From Tubulanus polymorphus (Eukaryota; Nemertea; Palaeonemertea; Tubulaniformes; Tubulanidae), in NCBI RefSeq assembly GCF_964204645.1, contig NC_134036.1, positions 9,162,704 to 9,226,703 on the forward strand: 64,000 nt of DNA, written 5' to 3'. Every line of letters begins with the position of its first letter. The stretch's first letter is position 1. Positions 43,701 to 53,379 of this stretch are shown here, one piece after another. The position numbers were made by a program, and so were the translations under genes. The notes under the pieces were generated by a model. The model had not been told where the DNA came from and made no database searches. It saw nothing but the letters and a program-made list of their open reading frames with translations.

Positions 43701-46700
43701 AAACTTCCATTTCTATATTTCAAAAAGAATTCCATACATTAATTGTTGAACAAAATCCTGCCTACCTGATGATCTTTCGATCCGATCGGTTCGTCTATCG
43801 GACTATGTTCAAGAAACACGACTATTCGATTTCAAGTCTGTATGAATTCTCAATTTATGTAACCTAACAACTATATCATATTAACCAGTGCATGCAGACA
43901 TTATAGCAAGGTGAACTAAACCGATTTGAACGATATTTTTCCATGCCTGCCGTTCAAAATTATTTTCAAATCATCTAAGTCCATTCGTAGGCAGGAAATT
44001 GACAATCTAACAATGACTTAAAATCTTTCCACTTTTCAACACGAAAAAGTAGGACGTTTTAGAAATCCTTCAGTACAGTGTGGAATTGATATAGAAAACG
44101 ACGGTTTATTCGGAAAGTATAGTTTCACTGGTGGTATTATGACCAAATTGAGGTGTGCGTTCCAAAGATTGAGAGAAATATCTAAAAACAAAATGGATCG
44201 CAGACAAATTGAATAAATAGATTTAAGAATTAACGATTTTCGAAAATAGGACGGTCATCATATATCATCCAGATCCAGAAAACTTCCCATTTTATTGATC
44301 AACGCGGGCGGAAACCCGACACAAAAGGAAAATTGGCAAATGATCGAAACATTTGCTTTTGTTCGTCTGTTTTTTACGCTGATAATTTATTTCCGGTGTC
44401 ATTTATGACGCAAACGTTGCTATAGAGATAGATCGGGAATTGAAATGCGATTTGAAAGCTTCTTTTGTTCAACCGGAAATATCCCCAGTTCATTCAATTT
44501 CTGAAAAAAGTATTTTTTTTTCTCTGAAACAACCGAGTCCTGGTACCAGCAGGTTCGAATCTCCGAGAGAGGGAGTAACGAGGTAGTCTCGCGAAGCTAT
44601 CAGGTTTGAATCCCTGCGAAGGAGGAATGTGACAGTCTCACGATGCCATCAGGTTCAAATCCGTGCGAGGGAGGAACGTGGCAGAGTCTCGCGATGCCAT
44701 CAGGTTCAAATCCCTACAAAGAAGGAACTTCACTCGAACGATATAAGATATAATCCGACAATACAAAAAAAGAGTCCAAAAATCTTCCCATGAGCTAATA
44801 TTTTATTCAGCGTTTTGACTTCATCCTAATCGTCAAGGAATTCTAAAGTCAAAAACAAAAATACGAAATACATACTTTACACAACGTACATTTGTACAGG
44901 GAGTGGTGTGGTATGACAAGAATGTCGCCCAGCTAACATATTCATATCATAATACGAAGCTCGTTTGTCAATATCACTTTTAGCCTCAATACTTCTATCA
45001 ACGAGGTTCCATTGTAGAAAGTGTGGTGATCATGTCTAATGTATGGTGCTTGTATTTCACTTTTCAATTCGAATTATCTCGGGGTAGCACTGAACACATG
45101 TGAAGTGCGGATGATCAGTGTTTTAAAGTGTGCAGATAATATGTCTAATGTAGTTCTTATTCAATTAAAAAAGTCTCAGGTGAAGCACTGAACACAAGTA
45201 AAGTGTGGATGATCAGTTTTGAAAGTGAGCTGATAAAATATTTAACGTCTGCTTTTTGTAGTTCATTCAAAAGTCACTAAAACCCGAACTATAGACTGGA
45301 AGACGAACAGTTTTTCAAGGTTTGTTGATAAAATGTCTCTCGGATATGTTTTACCTATTCTTTTCTAGCCACAACTTGTTACGGTAGTAGTTGTAACAAC
45401 AGCAAGTGGGCGAAACACTGTAAACCCGGTCTGGCACCAGTAACACAGACACCTGGGGTTGAACTAAAATGTCCAGACGACAGCGAGTGTGATGCCGGAT
45501 GGAACGGACCCGGATGTCAAATCGGTAAGTTAAGATCGAAACGATATAAATTACGTTTGCTGCCGGTTGCGAGTCCGAAGCCTCGAACCATTCCGATTCG
45601 GACATCAACACTCACACACCTGACGCGGTTCTCTCTAGCAGGAGTTCGAAACGCCGAGTCATTTTAATTCGTCGATTAAATGAATTCTTAGTTTTGAAAA
45701 CATTTTCAAATCGCAGGGATTTTTCATCATCATATCGCCTATAGTCTCCATGTTTGAATGTACTGTCGTTAAAATCCCTGGTTTGGTTCTGGTTCGGGGA
45801 AAGAGTCCGGAAAGTTTCATTCGACGTTTTGACTATATCCCAATTAGTCATCCTACGTGAGAAGATTACGGTATTTCCGCGTAAGTTTAATACGCGAGAT
45901 ATCGCCGAATAATTTCAGCAAAAGATAAAGAATGCAACGCAAACGTCTTTGGTCTCTACTATAGCCGCGATCACGAGGAGATGATTTGGCCTGGACCAAA
46001 TTGGCACGGATCAGGCTCGAGCCAAATTTGGCCGGTGCTAAAAACGCTCGTGTGATCGCAGCTATATGCAAAATAGTATAAATGGAAAATTTGAGGTTGC
46101 GACATCCCTTTTAACTGACAAAAACTGATCAATGTTATGTAATACTCAAACCTGGTGACATATGAAACGTATAATGAGCAAACTTTCATTATACTGCTAA
46201 GTTATATAGGACTGATAGTTTTTTAACTATATGTGTTGTCGAAAAGCATAACAGTGGCTGAAAATAATTGAATTTGTGTAGTCACAGTGTAAAAAACATG
46301 ATCGGATAATGCCATCGAAAGGATTTCGTCGAAACAGAGAAATCGCTGTATATATGTTTTCTAATGCCATGTACGACACACGTATCTGAAATGTTGTTCT
46401 GTTGTTGTCTTCTAGGTAATGTAGCTCGCGACAAACAGGCAACGTCGTCTTCTGTTCTCACTTATAGTCTTTATGGACCTGACAAATGCGTCGATGGGTT
46501 GATTAGCGGCGGGAGAGAAAAGGGACTTTGCCACACTAAGAATGAAACTGACGCCTGGTTTCAAGTTGATCTTGACGCGCAACACGTCGTGCTGGGTGTC
46601 GACCTGTATGATCGATCAGACGCTACTAACTGTGATAACAATCCAGATAATTCGTGGAGTAAGCTTTTTTTCTATTATCGTATTCGTTTTAGGATTTTGC

Positions 46701-49700
46701 GCATGAGAACATTCGACGTGATCTGGGTATTCCATTTTTGAGTTGAAATTTGAGTCGAAAGCTAATCTTACCTTTAACCTAACAACCCAGATCTATGGGT
46801 AAGGATCATGTGACAGCATTGAAAAGTAATTCCTCCTATCATTAAATAAAAGTACTGAAAATATATTTTTTCTTCTCGGCATCGATGTGGGCCAATTTGT
46901 GGCCATTTCGATGGCTTTTTCCAAACGTAACTTTACAGTGTGAACTCGCTTAAGTTGTCTATAGTTAGGCAATTTGCGACCTAAAATTGTATATATATGC
47001 ACTCCATTGATGAATTGGTGTAGGGTTTATACCTACTTCGAAGAATTGGTGATTTTTATACCTATGAAGGGAATTTTACCCGGGGGATTTTTACCTACAT
47101 TCGTTTACATTAATGATATTTCAGAACGAAGATCTCGTAATCTTGAAGTACGTGTAGGTAACAATACTGCTAGAACGAACGCAGGTGTTCCCGGATCTAA
47201 CGTGAAATGTGGATATCACGGTCCTGCTCTGTGCGGGGGACATATTTTTATACGTTGTAGTACACCTCTAATCGGTAGATATGTTACAGTTCAACATCAC
47301 GGAATTGGAAAACGGGAATATTTAGGTTTAGCCGAAGTTGAAGTGCGCGGATACGTATATACAGGTAAGCCTTAATTAAATCTTTGAATCGGGCCGCCCC
47401 GAATGTTAAGATACCTTCAATCCTAGAATCGCGAGAATGGCCCTTATCTATAGATATCAGGGGCCAGTTGCTCAAAATTGTTCGTTAAACGTAAACTTGA
47501 TACATTTAAACTAAAAGACAATTTTCTCAAACAAAGTTTTTTAAATTTTAAAATTATTAAATTGATAAATTTAAATTTATGTTTAAATCAAGTCAAAATT
47601 CAGTTTTCTTCTCTCAAAAACTGAAATAGAATAACCTTAAAACAGAATTCACTACTTTAACATGGACATTTTTTAAACTAGATCTACGCTGGTAGATATT
47701 TGGATGTTTTTTTTCTAAAAAAATCGTCTTTGGTTTCTGTGATGACGAAGTTTAGTGAAAAGCCTCGAAATTATCAGAAAATGAAAGGTTGAATCGTCAA
47801 CTGCATTTGCAAATAAAAGGCTTCGGGTTATAGTTTAAACTGATCCAGAGTAGTCACCTACCTGAAAATCAGTGAAAAGTCGGGGAAGAGACAGGGAATT
47901 TCGTTTTCAAAAAATCGGGAAAACTCGGATAAATTTGTCGAGATTGCTAGATCGCGCTTGGAATCAAACAGTTTCTGTCTAGGTTATACGGATCAAATCA
48001 GGGAAAACAACGCGTGCGTGTCGGGGAATAGTCAGGGGAAAAAGCGAGTCAAATAAAAGTGGCCGGCCTGTGAATATGTACCAAAACCAAAAAAAATATA
48101 ACTAGCTAGGCAACTAAATGACAATCTCTTAATGAAAAATATTCCTACGCTTATTCTCTGAGGATGGACTAGGGGCAATTCCGCAAAGACTCCTCGCCGA
48201 AATCTGACGATGATGTTGATCGCCGTTCGGACAAATGCTGCTACGGTAGCGATGCGCTTTTAATCGTCACTATACGCTCTATGACCGCCCTCTATTGTCG
48301 ATGTCATCTTCCAATACAACGACCAGGATTGTCGTAATTGCTCCACCTTGTGAACTTTCCTTATTGTTCTTTCTTTTTCCTTTCGCATTTTTTACCGCGG
48401 TTCTCGCGACGGCGGCCAAGTTACTTTCGCTTATTGCAAAAAATTGTAAATTTATCATTCGTTTGTTTTCTATACATCTCTGTACGTATTGATCCACAGC
48501 TAGATTTTCGTAGTATTTGAAAATATTTCGTAGTATTTAGAAATGTTCTTAATGTTGTTTCCGTATGCGTGGGGGTTACGTTAAAGCCGTCAGACAAGAA
48601 CGTACTAGTAGTAAGAATTACGAAAGTTCTTGTTTGATGCTTTCATCTACCAACGCAAACCATTAATCAGTCTATAAACAACAATTCTTTCTCGGTTCTT
48701 CTTCTGTGAGATCTGGCAAACATTCAGAAAATCTTTATATAAAACTTTTAAATAGTTGGAACCATATTTGGTTGGGTCGGAACAATGGAGTGTATTTATA
48801 ATGAGGCTCGTGAAGGGATCACGCTGATACTTGATGATATTCCCGGCTACTTTCCGTAAAAGGAAAAAACCGGAAGTTTAGGAAGATGTGGTTGTTTTGC
48901 TTATCCTGTATTAAAATAGAATTAGTTAGATTGTAGATAAAATAATTAGTTAAAACCGTTATATCAATATGTTTGCAATGATATTTGAAATACTATGATT
49001 TTTCTACACCGATTTTTATTGACCCCAGCCGGTGAAACCGTTTAGGATAATCATGTTTGTTTCATACCCTCATATGCTGATTACGACATTTGAATCCGTC
49101 AAATACATGCAATAATAGATGTTATGATACATGTAAAGCCAAAACTGCCTTAGTATTTCAAATGATTTAAGAATTGATAATCAATCACAATGTATTCTGA
49201 ATCGTAGTTAATTATAATAATTAAAAAAAGAAACAATGAATTTGTACTGTAATTAGAAAAGAAATTAAAGTTTTGAAAAGATATTTAATTTGAGTAATCT
49301 AGATGTTGTTTAAGAACAAATTGTTAATAATCGCTAATGTTTTAGAAAAATTAATTTGTGTTTAATGTTAAAACTAGCTGTCTGAAGTTTCTGTTGTCTG
49401 TATGCGCTCGTTGGTAATTCACAGACAATAGCTGCTCTCTCAACAACGACTAGCAAGGAGTGAGTAAATCACAACGCGACATGACAGGAGGGTTGGAAGA
49501 AAACGTTTATATCAGCTAATCAGTTTCTAAAAAAACCTTTAGATCAGCAAATCAGTAGGGCTAAATTTTCCGTAACTAAAAACGGTCATGACAGTTGGGT
49601 AGCTGCTCCTTGCTAAAGAGCGGAAGACCCTGCGTGAGAGAATCGGAATTCTGAAAATGCCGGTTCTTTCTACAAAAGGGGGCCGCTATCGAGAGAGAGG

Positions 49701-51501
49701 AGAGAATCTGTACCTTAGTAAGACGAGTGTCGACAGCAGGACAGGAGAAGCTTCGGAACGATAGGGATTCATATACAATATGGATTAGGAAAATCATTCT
49801 TTGTTCAAGGTAAATAAAATATATTTTCTTCAATATTATCATCCAGTATTTCAATTTATTCATTCGGATTTGTGCACGGACACGTTCTCTCGCCAGGGCC
49901 TTACTCAAGTATTTTATAGATAACAATTAAAGAGAGGATTGTGACCGGTGTATCAGTATCCTTAGATATGCCCTCCGTTAATAGATTTGAACTTGGAACT
50001 TGAATTGTCACTGTGAAGTATGAATAACTTTTTTAGCAACTGACGTTTCGTCCTCATGTGATATTGTTATTTTGTAGCCAAATCGGATTGCAGCAAACCG
50101 GCATCGTTTGGTTGTATGCTCGACTGTCGCTGCGACGGTAATGCAATCTGCGACTATCTGAGCGGTACATGCTCAACTGGATGTTTGCCGAATTACATCG
50201 GGCACAGCTGCGAACAAGGTCAGTTTTATTACTCACTCCTTTTATGTAGGCCTAGTTGCAAACGAAATTCTATTATCAGAGTGTCAGGTTTTCCATTTTT
50301 TCTTCGTTAACAGGCTCCCTACAGCTCCCTTTGCTTCTGAAGGTGCTCGAAGCTCCTTTCACTTGCTTGTTTGTCTATTTTGTAATTGTCGAGTAGACTA
50401 TACGCTTCCTCGAAATTTGAAATCTTCTCCAATAAAAAACTCCATGAAGACTCCTTAAATCCAGGAATGACCGATCTGTAAGGACCGTGCATCAAATTTT
50501 CTAACTTCATTCGAAGAAGGAATGCTAACTGTAAAAGTTATTGCGTGTCGGTAGTTCAAAATTACTGCGTTATAGTGATAGTGAGAGCTAGATATTTCTA
50601 TCGCACCCTTTTAACTGTGATACAATTTTCAACAGCAAATTCCATTAAATCGGTATTATTACCCCCAGCCTAAGATTCTAACTTAATCAGTAATCTTTCC
50701 ATGGGAAGAAGTAACATAACAGCTGCTAATATGGGCGGCCATCCCCGCCAAACAGACGCTAAAGTTATCACGTGAAGGATAAACCCATAACGTGAAGTAT
50801 AATGTAGTAACGTGAAGGATAAACTCATAACGTGAAGGATATTGTCATGACGTGAATGGGTTTATCCTTCACGTGATGACTTTAGCGTATGTTTGGCGGG
50901 GATGGCCGCCCATATGCTAAGCGCTCAGGAGTCATCGATCAGGCACCCATTTTCTTATGGGTGGAAAGAAGCAATGAGGATGTCGCCAGCTCGTTTGTCG
51001 TATGACTTAAGCACGAGAATAGTTTCGTCTGCGAAAATAATGGCAGAAGTTGTCAGAAATTTCATTCGAGTGGTTTATAATGTAGCGCTGGCTTTTGTGC
51101 GTAATTGCTAACACGCGTATCATGCGGACCGTGCGTGTTCGATTTGCTTCTTATTCCAGAATTCAAATGGACTTCGCCGTCGACTCCGACGACTACCAGC
51201 ACCGAGAACAGTATCACTATCAACTGGCCGGCTTATTCCGGTTCCGTCGTCGATTCCGGACGCGGTAACATCACTGTGTACTACGATGTCTGGTACATTG
51301 TAGAATCGAAGAAAGGTGATGGCATCCCGCCCTGGTTTCACGTCGGCGTCACTAGTCAAACTCAAGCACAGCTCACAGGTTTGACGCAGAATACCAACTA
51401 CACCGTGGCCGTGTACCTCCACAAATATCAGGGCGATTCCATGGTGTCAAAATCCAGTCTACTAGTGAAATTGGTATCGAATGCAAAAACCACATGTGGA
51501 G
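40771..51501 (+). CDS. Secreted or receptor-type protein: signal peptide, Cys-rich segment, fucolectin, EGF-like, FN3 (3' end not found)
   Basis: Six exons inferred from GT-AG sites and domain continuity: 40771-40840, 45369-45524, 46416-46658, 47125-47364, 50078-50218, 51160-51501. Every intron is phase 1, so exons 2-6 are symmetric units, typical of shuffled extracellular modules. The product starts MATKVLLFLASFLVVFFGST (signal peptide). A Cys-rich EGF-like segment, a fucolectin domain over two exons, an EGF-like repeat and one FN3 domain follow. Exon 6 ends in a donor (GGAG|GTAAGT), so the protein continues, but no further exon is seen before the viral element at 53026. This domain order occurs in invertebrate receptor tyrosine phosphatases and Tie-like receptors, but without the cytoplasmic part that is only a possibility. 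Introns carry several mobile repeats. Confidence 0.65.
41870..42103. repeat. Degenerate ~57-bp tandem repeat in intron 1
   Basis: Repeating motif GAATCGTTGAAGTnATTGAG, AATGGG, GTCGTC, ATTAGTAACT, ATTTTACT. About four units. The array resumes right of the fold-back insertion, near 42725-42800. Confidence 0.55.
42104..42690. mobile_element. Fold-back (long-TIR) element, 587 bp
   Basis: Arms of 196 bases (42104-42299 and 42495-42690) are near-perfect inverse copies, starting ATAAAATATGAGTCCCACAA, around a loop of about 195 bases. It is inserted in the ~57-bp tandem repeat of intron 1. ATTAGTAGCTTAT occurs just left of the element and again near 42729, but this may come from the repeat array and not from target duplication. 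Non-coding. Confidence 0.75.
42691..44529. other. Intron 1 sequence, nothing recognised
   Basis: No exon with supported domain or splice signals. The open frame at 43577-43867 overlaps one on the other strand and matches nothing recognisable. Confidence 0.3.
44530..44725. repeat. Tandem ~56-bp repeat containing box-B-like motif
   Basis: Three to four units with ATCAGGTTCAAATCC, GGGAGGAACG and GTCTCGCGATGCC. GGTTCGAATC/GGTTCAAATCC looks like a tRNA B box, but no A box or cloverleaf accompanies it. Confidence 0.6.
45030..45290. repeat. Imperfect ~112-bp tandem repeat in intron 1
   Basis: About two and a half units sharing AGCACTGAACACA, AAGTGnGGATGATCAGT, TTnAAAGTG and ATGTCTAATGTA. Confidence 0.5.
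45369..45524 (+). CDS. Exon 2: Cys-rich EGF-like segment
   Basis: Acceptor TATTCTTTTCTAG, donor ATCG|GTAAGT. Encodes TTCYGSSCNNSKWAKHC and ends CDAGWNGPGCQI, an EGF-like closing pattern. Symmetric phase 1-1 exon of the 40771-51501 gene. Confidence 0.65.
46416..46658 (+). CDS. Exon 3: N-terminal half of fucolectin (F5/8 type C-like) domain
   Basis: Acceptor TTGTTGTCTTCTAG, donor TGGA|GTAAGC. Encodes NVARDKQATSSSVLTYS, then KCVDGLISGG, LCHTKNETDAWFQVDL and VLGVDLYDRSD. These are the hallmark segments of fucose-binding lectin/F5-8C domains (variable-DG, W-x-VDL, 'hhhxRxD'). Confidence 0.75.
47125..47364 (+). CDS. Exon 4: C-terminal half of fucolectin domain
   Basis: Acceptor TTAATGATATTTCAG, donor ACAG|GTAAGC. 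Encodes RSRNLEVRVGNN, then CGYHGPALCGGHIFIRC, GRYVTVQHHG and YLGLAEVEVRGY. It completes the beta-sandwich begun in exon 3. Cys residues are placed as in fucolectins. Confidence 0.75.
47365..48489. other. Intron 4 sequence left of the LTR-like insertion
   Basis: No coding exon recognised. Small frames on both strands at 48279-48520 overlap and are not supported. Confidence 0.3.
48490..49955. mobile_element. LTR-like interspersed repeat, copy B (1466 bp) with GTAT duplication
   Basis: Same sequence as 16756-18016 except for about 200 extra bases near 48950-49150. Ends TGATCCACAG and GTGTATCA. GTAT lies immediately before (48486-48489) and after (49956-49959), a 4-bp target duplication. It is inserted in intron 4 of the 40771-51501 gene. 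The internal open stretch at 49576-49926 lies entirely in the repeat and is not supported as a gene. Confidence 0.55.
50078..50218 (+). CDS. Exon 5: EGF-like repeat
   Basis: Acceptor GTTATTTTGTAG, donor CAAG|GTCAGT. Encodes CMLDCRCDGNAICDYLSGTC and then STGCLPNYIGHSCEQ: eight cysteines in the arrangement of MEGF/laminin-type EGF repeats common in receptors and scavenger proteins. Confidence 0.7.
50722..50922. repeat. Fold-back repeat with internal ACGTGAAGGATAAAC tandem
   Basis: The arms carry TATGGGCGGCCATCCCCGCC and its inverse, then CGCTAAAGTnATCACGTGAA. The loop has four TAACGTGAAGGATA-like repeats. It lies in intron 5 of the host gene. Confidence 0.7.
51160..51501 (+). CDS. Exon 6: fibronectin type III domain
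   Basis: Acceptor TTGCTTCTTATTCCAG, donor GGAG|GTAAGT. Contains the FN3 signature strands: SPSTPTTTSTENSITINWPA at the start, YYDVWYIVES, QAQLTGLTQNTNYTVAVYLH, then SKSSLLVKLVS. A full-length domain of about 110 residues on a single symmetric exon. Confidence 0.75.
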
Positions 51502-53025
51502 GTAAGTTCCGGGATAACGGTAGGGAAATACGGAAACTTTTAAGCAATCGCTGATTCTACTTATAGCAGGCGAGAATCCGCCAGGTTCGCTGTTAGAGTA
51601 GGTTACTCGGTCTTGCGCGATCGATTTCTTCTACATTTCTATCAAAAAACCGAATGGACTTTTCTCTCGATTAAATCAATCATTAATTAATTGAAACTGT
51701 ACCGATCACTGAGTAGAAAGATTATTGTATATTCGGTGGGGCCTATAACGATATACGGATTCGGGAGCCTAGAAATGCAGTTTAAAATCAATTGGAAATG
51801 AACTAATTTTGACAACGCATGGTTTAGGATTTTATTAGGATTTTATTTACACTCCAACCATTTCTATGGTACATGGAGGGAGACTTATAGAAAGTATACA
51901 ATATTTACAATCAACATTAAATATAAACTTGTCTTAATAAAATATCACAAAGTTATTAACAACATACACTATTTACAACCTAATTATTGGAGAGACAGAG
52001 TGCTCGTCACCCCATCTGGCGGGATAGGCGGTGCTGCAGCTCCCTATTATAATCGCCGAGTAGAAAATACGAATCCTTCATACAAGACTCGCGTTCGCGG
52101 GGACTCGTCACACATTGATAGTAAATGGATAACCCCCAGTATATCCGCTTATATATCATACTGCGCTCGCGTTATGATATTTTGGTTCGCCGTGAGCCTC
52201 TGCAAATCCAGCGATCAAAATTAGATCGAAGGTGAATAAGAAATGATCAACCAATTTTCGACTAAACGTTAATCGTCTGTTTGTCAGACCATCCTGGAAT
52301 TGGTGGCGGCGGTGTATGGCCGTTATCCTGAATAAAAAACTATCCGAAATTCGAAGGACCTAAAATGTTTTTGACAGTTTTCGCACATTTCTACGGAAAT
52401 ACTGCACGGCTATTGTCAATGATTTATTATCGATTCTTTTGATGGAAATAGAGCCTGCGAAAGGACCGACCGGTTTGAAGTTAGAATCCACTCAGCTTCA
52501 GGGTGATAGTAGACCTTTGTCGCAGTACACCAAGGCCAAGGCAGAAGTATCGTGGCATGTAAGTATCGATTTAGGGGCGGATCCAAGTGCGGACTTGGAC
52601 AGGAGCGCAAAAAATGAAAAGGGCATTATACTGAAAATGGGCAAGTTAAGTTTCCACGCAGCCAAAACTAGGGTCTGGAAAAATTTGAAATTCCAATGCA
52701 TTTTCAGAGGGCGTTGGAAGTGCAAATTTAGTGAATGACGTTTTTTATGATACCATGTTTTTGACGAAATTGAGGTAAATTTTGCGTGTCAAAATGGGCA
52801 ATTGGCCGCGGCGGCAATAAAAAAGCTTCCAACGCGCTTGATTTTCATACACACAATTTCTAGAAACTCGAGGGACAATAGCGAGAATTTAAGCTAAATC
52901 TTGCGCCGCGGACTGCTGTCTTGTTAGTTGCCGGTGGGAAACGTGCCCTGAAAAATATCGCCACTGTATCTTCAAGATGGCGCGAAGTAAAATGAGTTTT
53001 GAATGTTGGGGAATTCGGTATTCGA
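51502..53025. other. Host DNA between the FN3 exon and the right viral element
   Basis: No exon continuing the phase-1 series was found. Opposing short frames at 52416-52738 overlap each other and lack domains. This would be the start of the next intron, or the decayed remainder of the gene. Confidence 0.35.
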
Positions 53026-53299
53026 TAAGAGTAATAGGGATAATAGGCTTTCAGGCCAAAGGTCGAACGGTCGAGCTCGTAAAAATGAAAAACATAAAAA
53101 TAATTACAATTTCTACTTGAATTAGGAGTGAAACTCATAAAAATGAAAAATAAATTCTCACACGCTCGAATTTATTTTTCATTTTTATGAGTTTCACTCC
53201 TAATTCAAGTAGAAATTGTAATTATTTTTATGTTTTTCATTTTTACTCACCCACCCGTTCAACCTTTGACCTGAAAGCCTATTATCCCTATTACTCTTA
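53026..53299. repeat. Long palindrome at the edge of the right element (candidate fused terminal repeats)
   Basis: Arms 53026-53157 and 53168-53299 (132 bases each) around a 10-base loop. The inner 78 bases of each arm (53080-53157 and 53168-53245) are perfect inverse copies; the outer part has a few mismatches. The outer ends read TAAGAGTAATAGGG, then TAATAGGCTTTCAGG, which matches the region just outside the left element's polB (10655-10686). This suggests a terminal repeat of the element, here present twice head to head. An independent fold-back insertion is the alternative. Confidence 0.6.
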
Positions 53300-53332
53300 A
53301 ATGTTATTCATATATATATGAATAACATTTAA
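53297..53332. repeat. Perfect 36-nt palindrome between long palindrome and polB
   Basis: TTAAATGTTATTCATATA followed by its exact inverse. It overlaps the last bases of the long palindrome and lies 47 bases before the polB ATG. It could be part of a replication origin or telomere-like end, or simply promoter-proximal. Confidence 0.75.
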
Positions 53333-53379
53333 ATCATTGAACTTCTAAAATCAATTTTAATAAAAAATATAGTATTAAA

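Noticed and set aside
44530-44725. tRNA or tRNA-derived SINE suggested by GGTTCGAATC motifs
   Set aside because: The motif recurs at ~56-base spacing in a tandem repeat, with no A box, no acceptor stem and no cloverleaf around it.
45612-46442. Minus-strand short frames over introns of the fucolectin gene
   Set aside because: They run through intron sequence and antisense to exon 3, with no motif content.
52416-52738. Host gene on either strand (overlapping 64-99 codon frames)
   Set aside because: The frames overlap on opposite strands, without splice signals, domains or relation to the phase-1 exon series.
10685-53025. Polinton integrase, packaging ATPase or adenovirus-type protease in the inter-element region
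   Set aside because: No such motifs were found; the composition and content between the elements are host-like.
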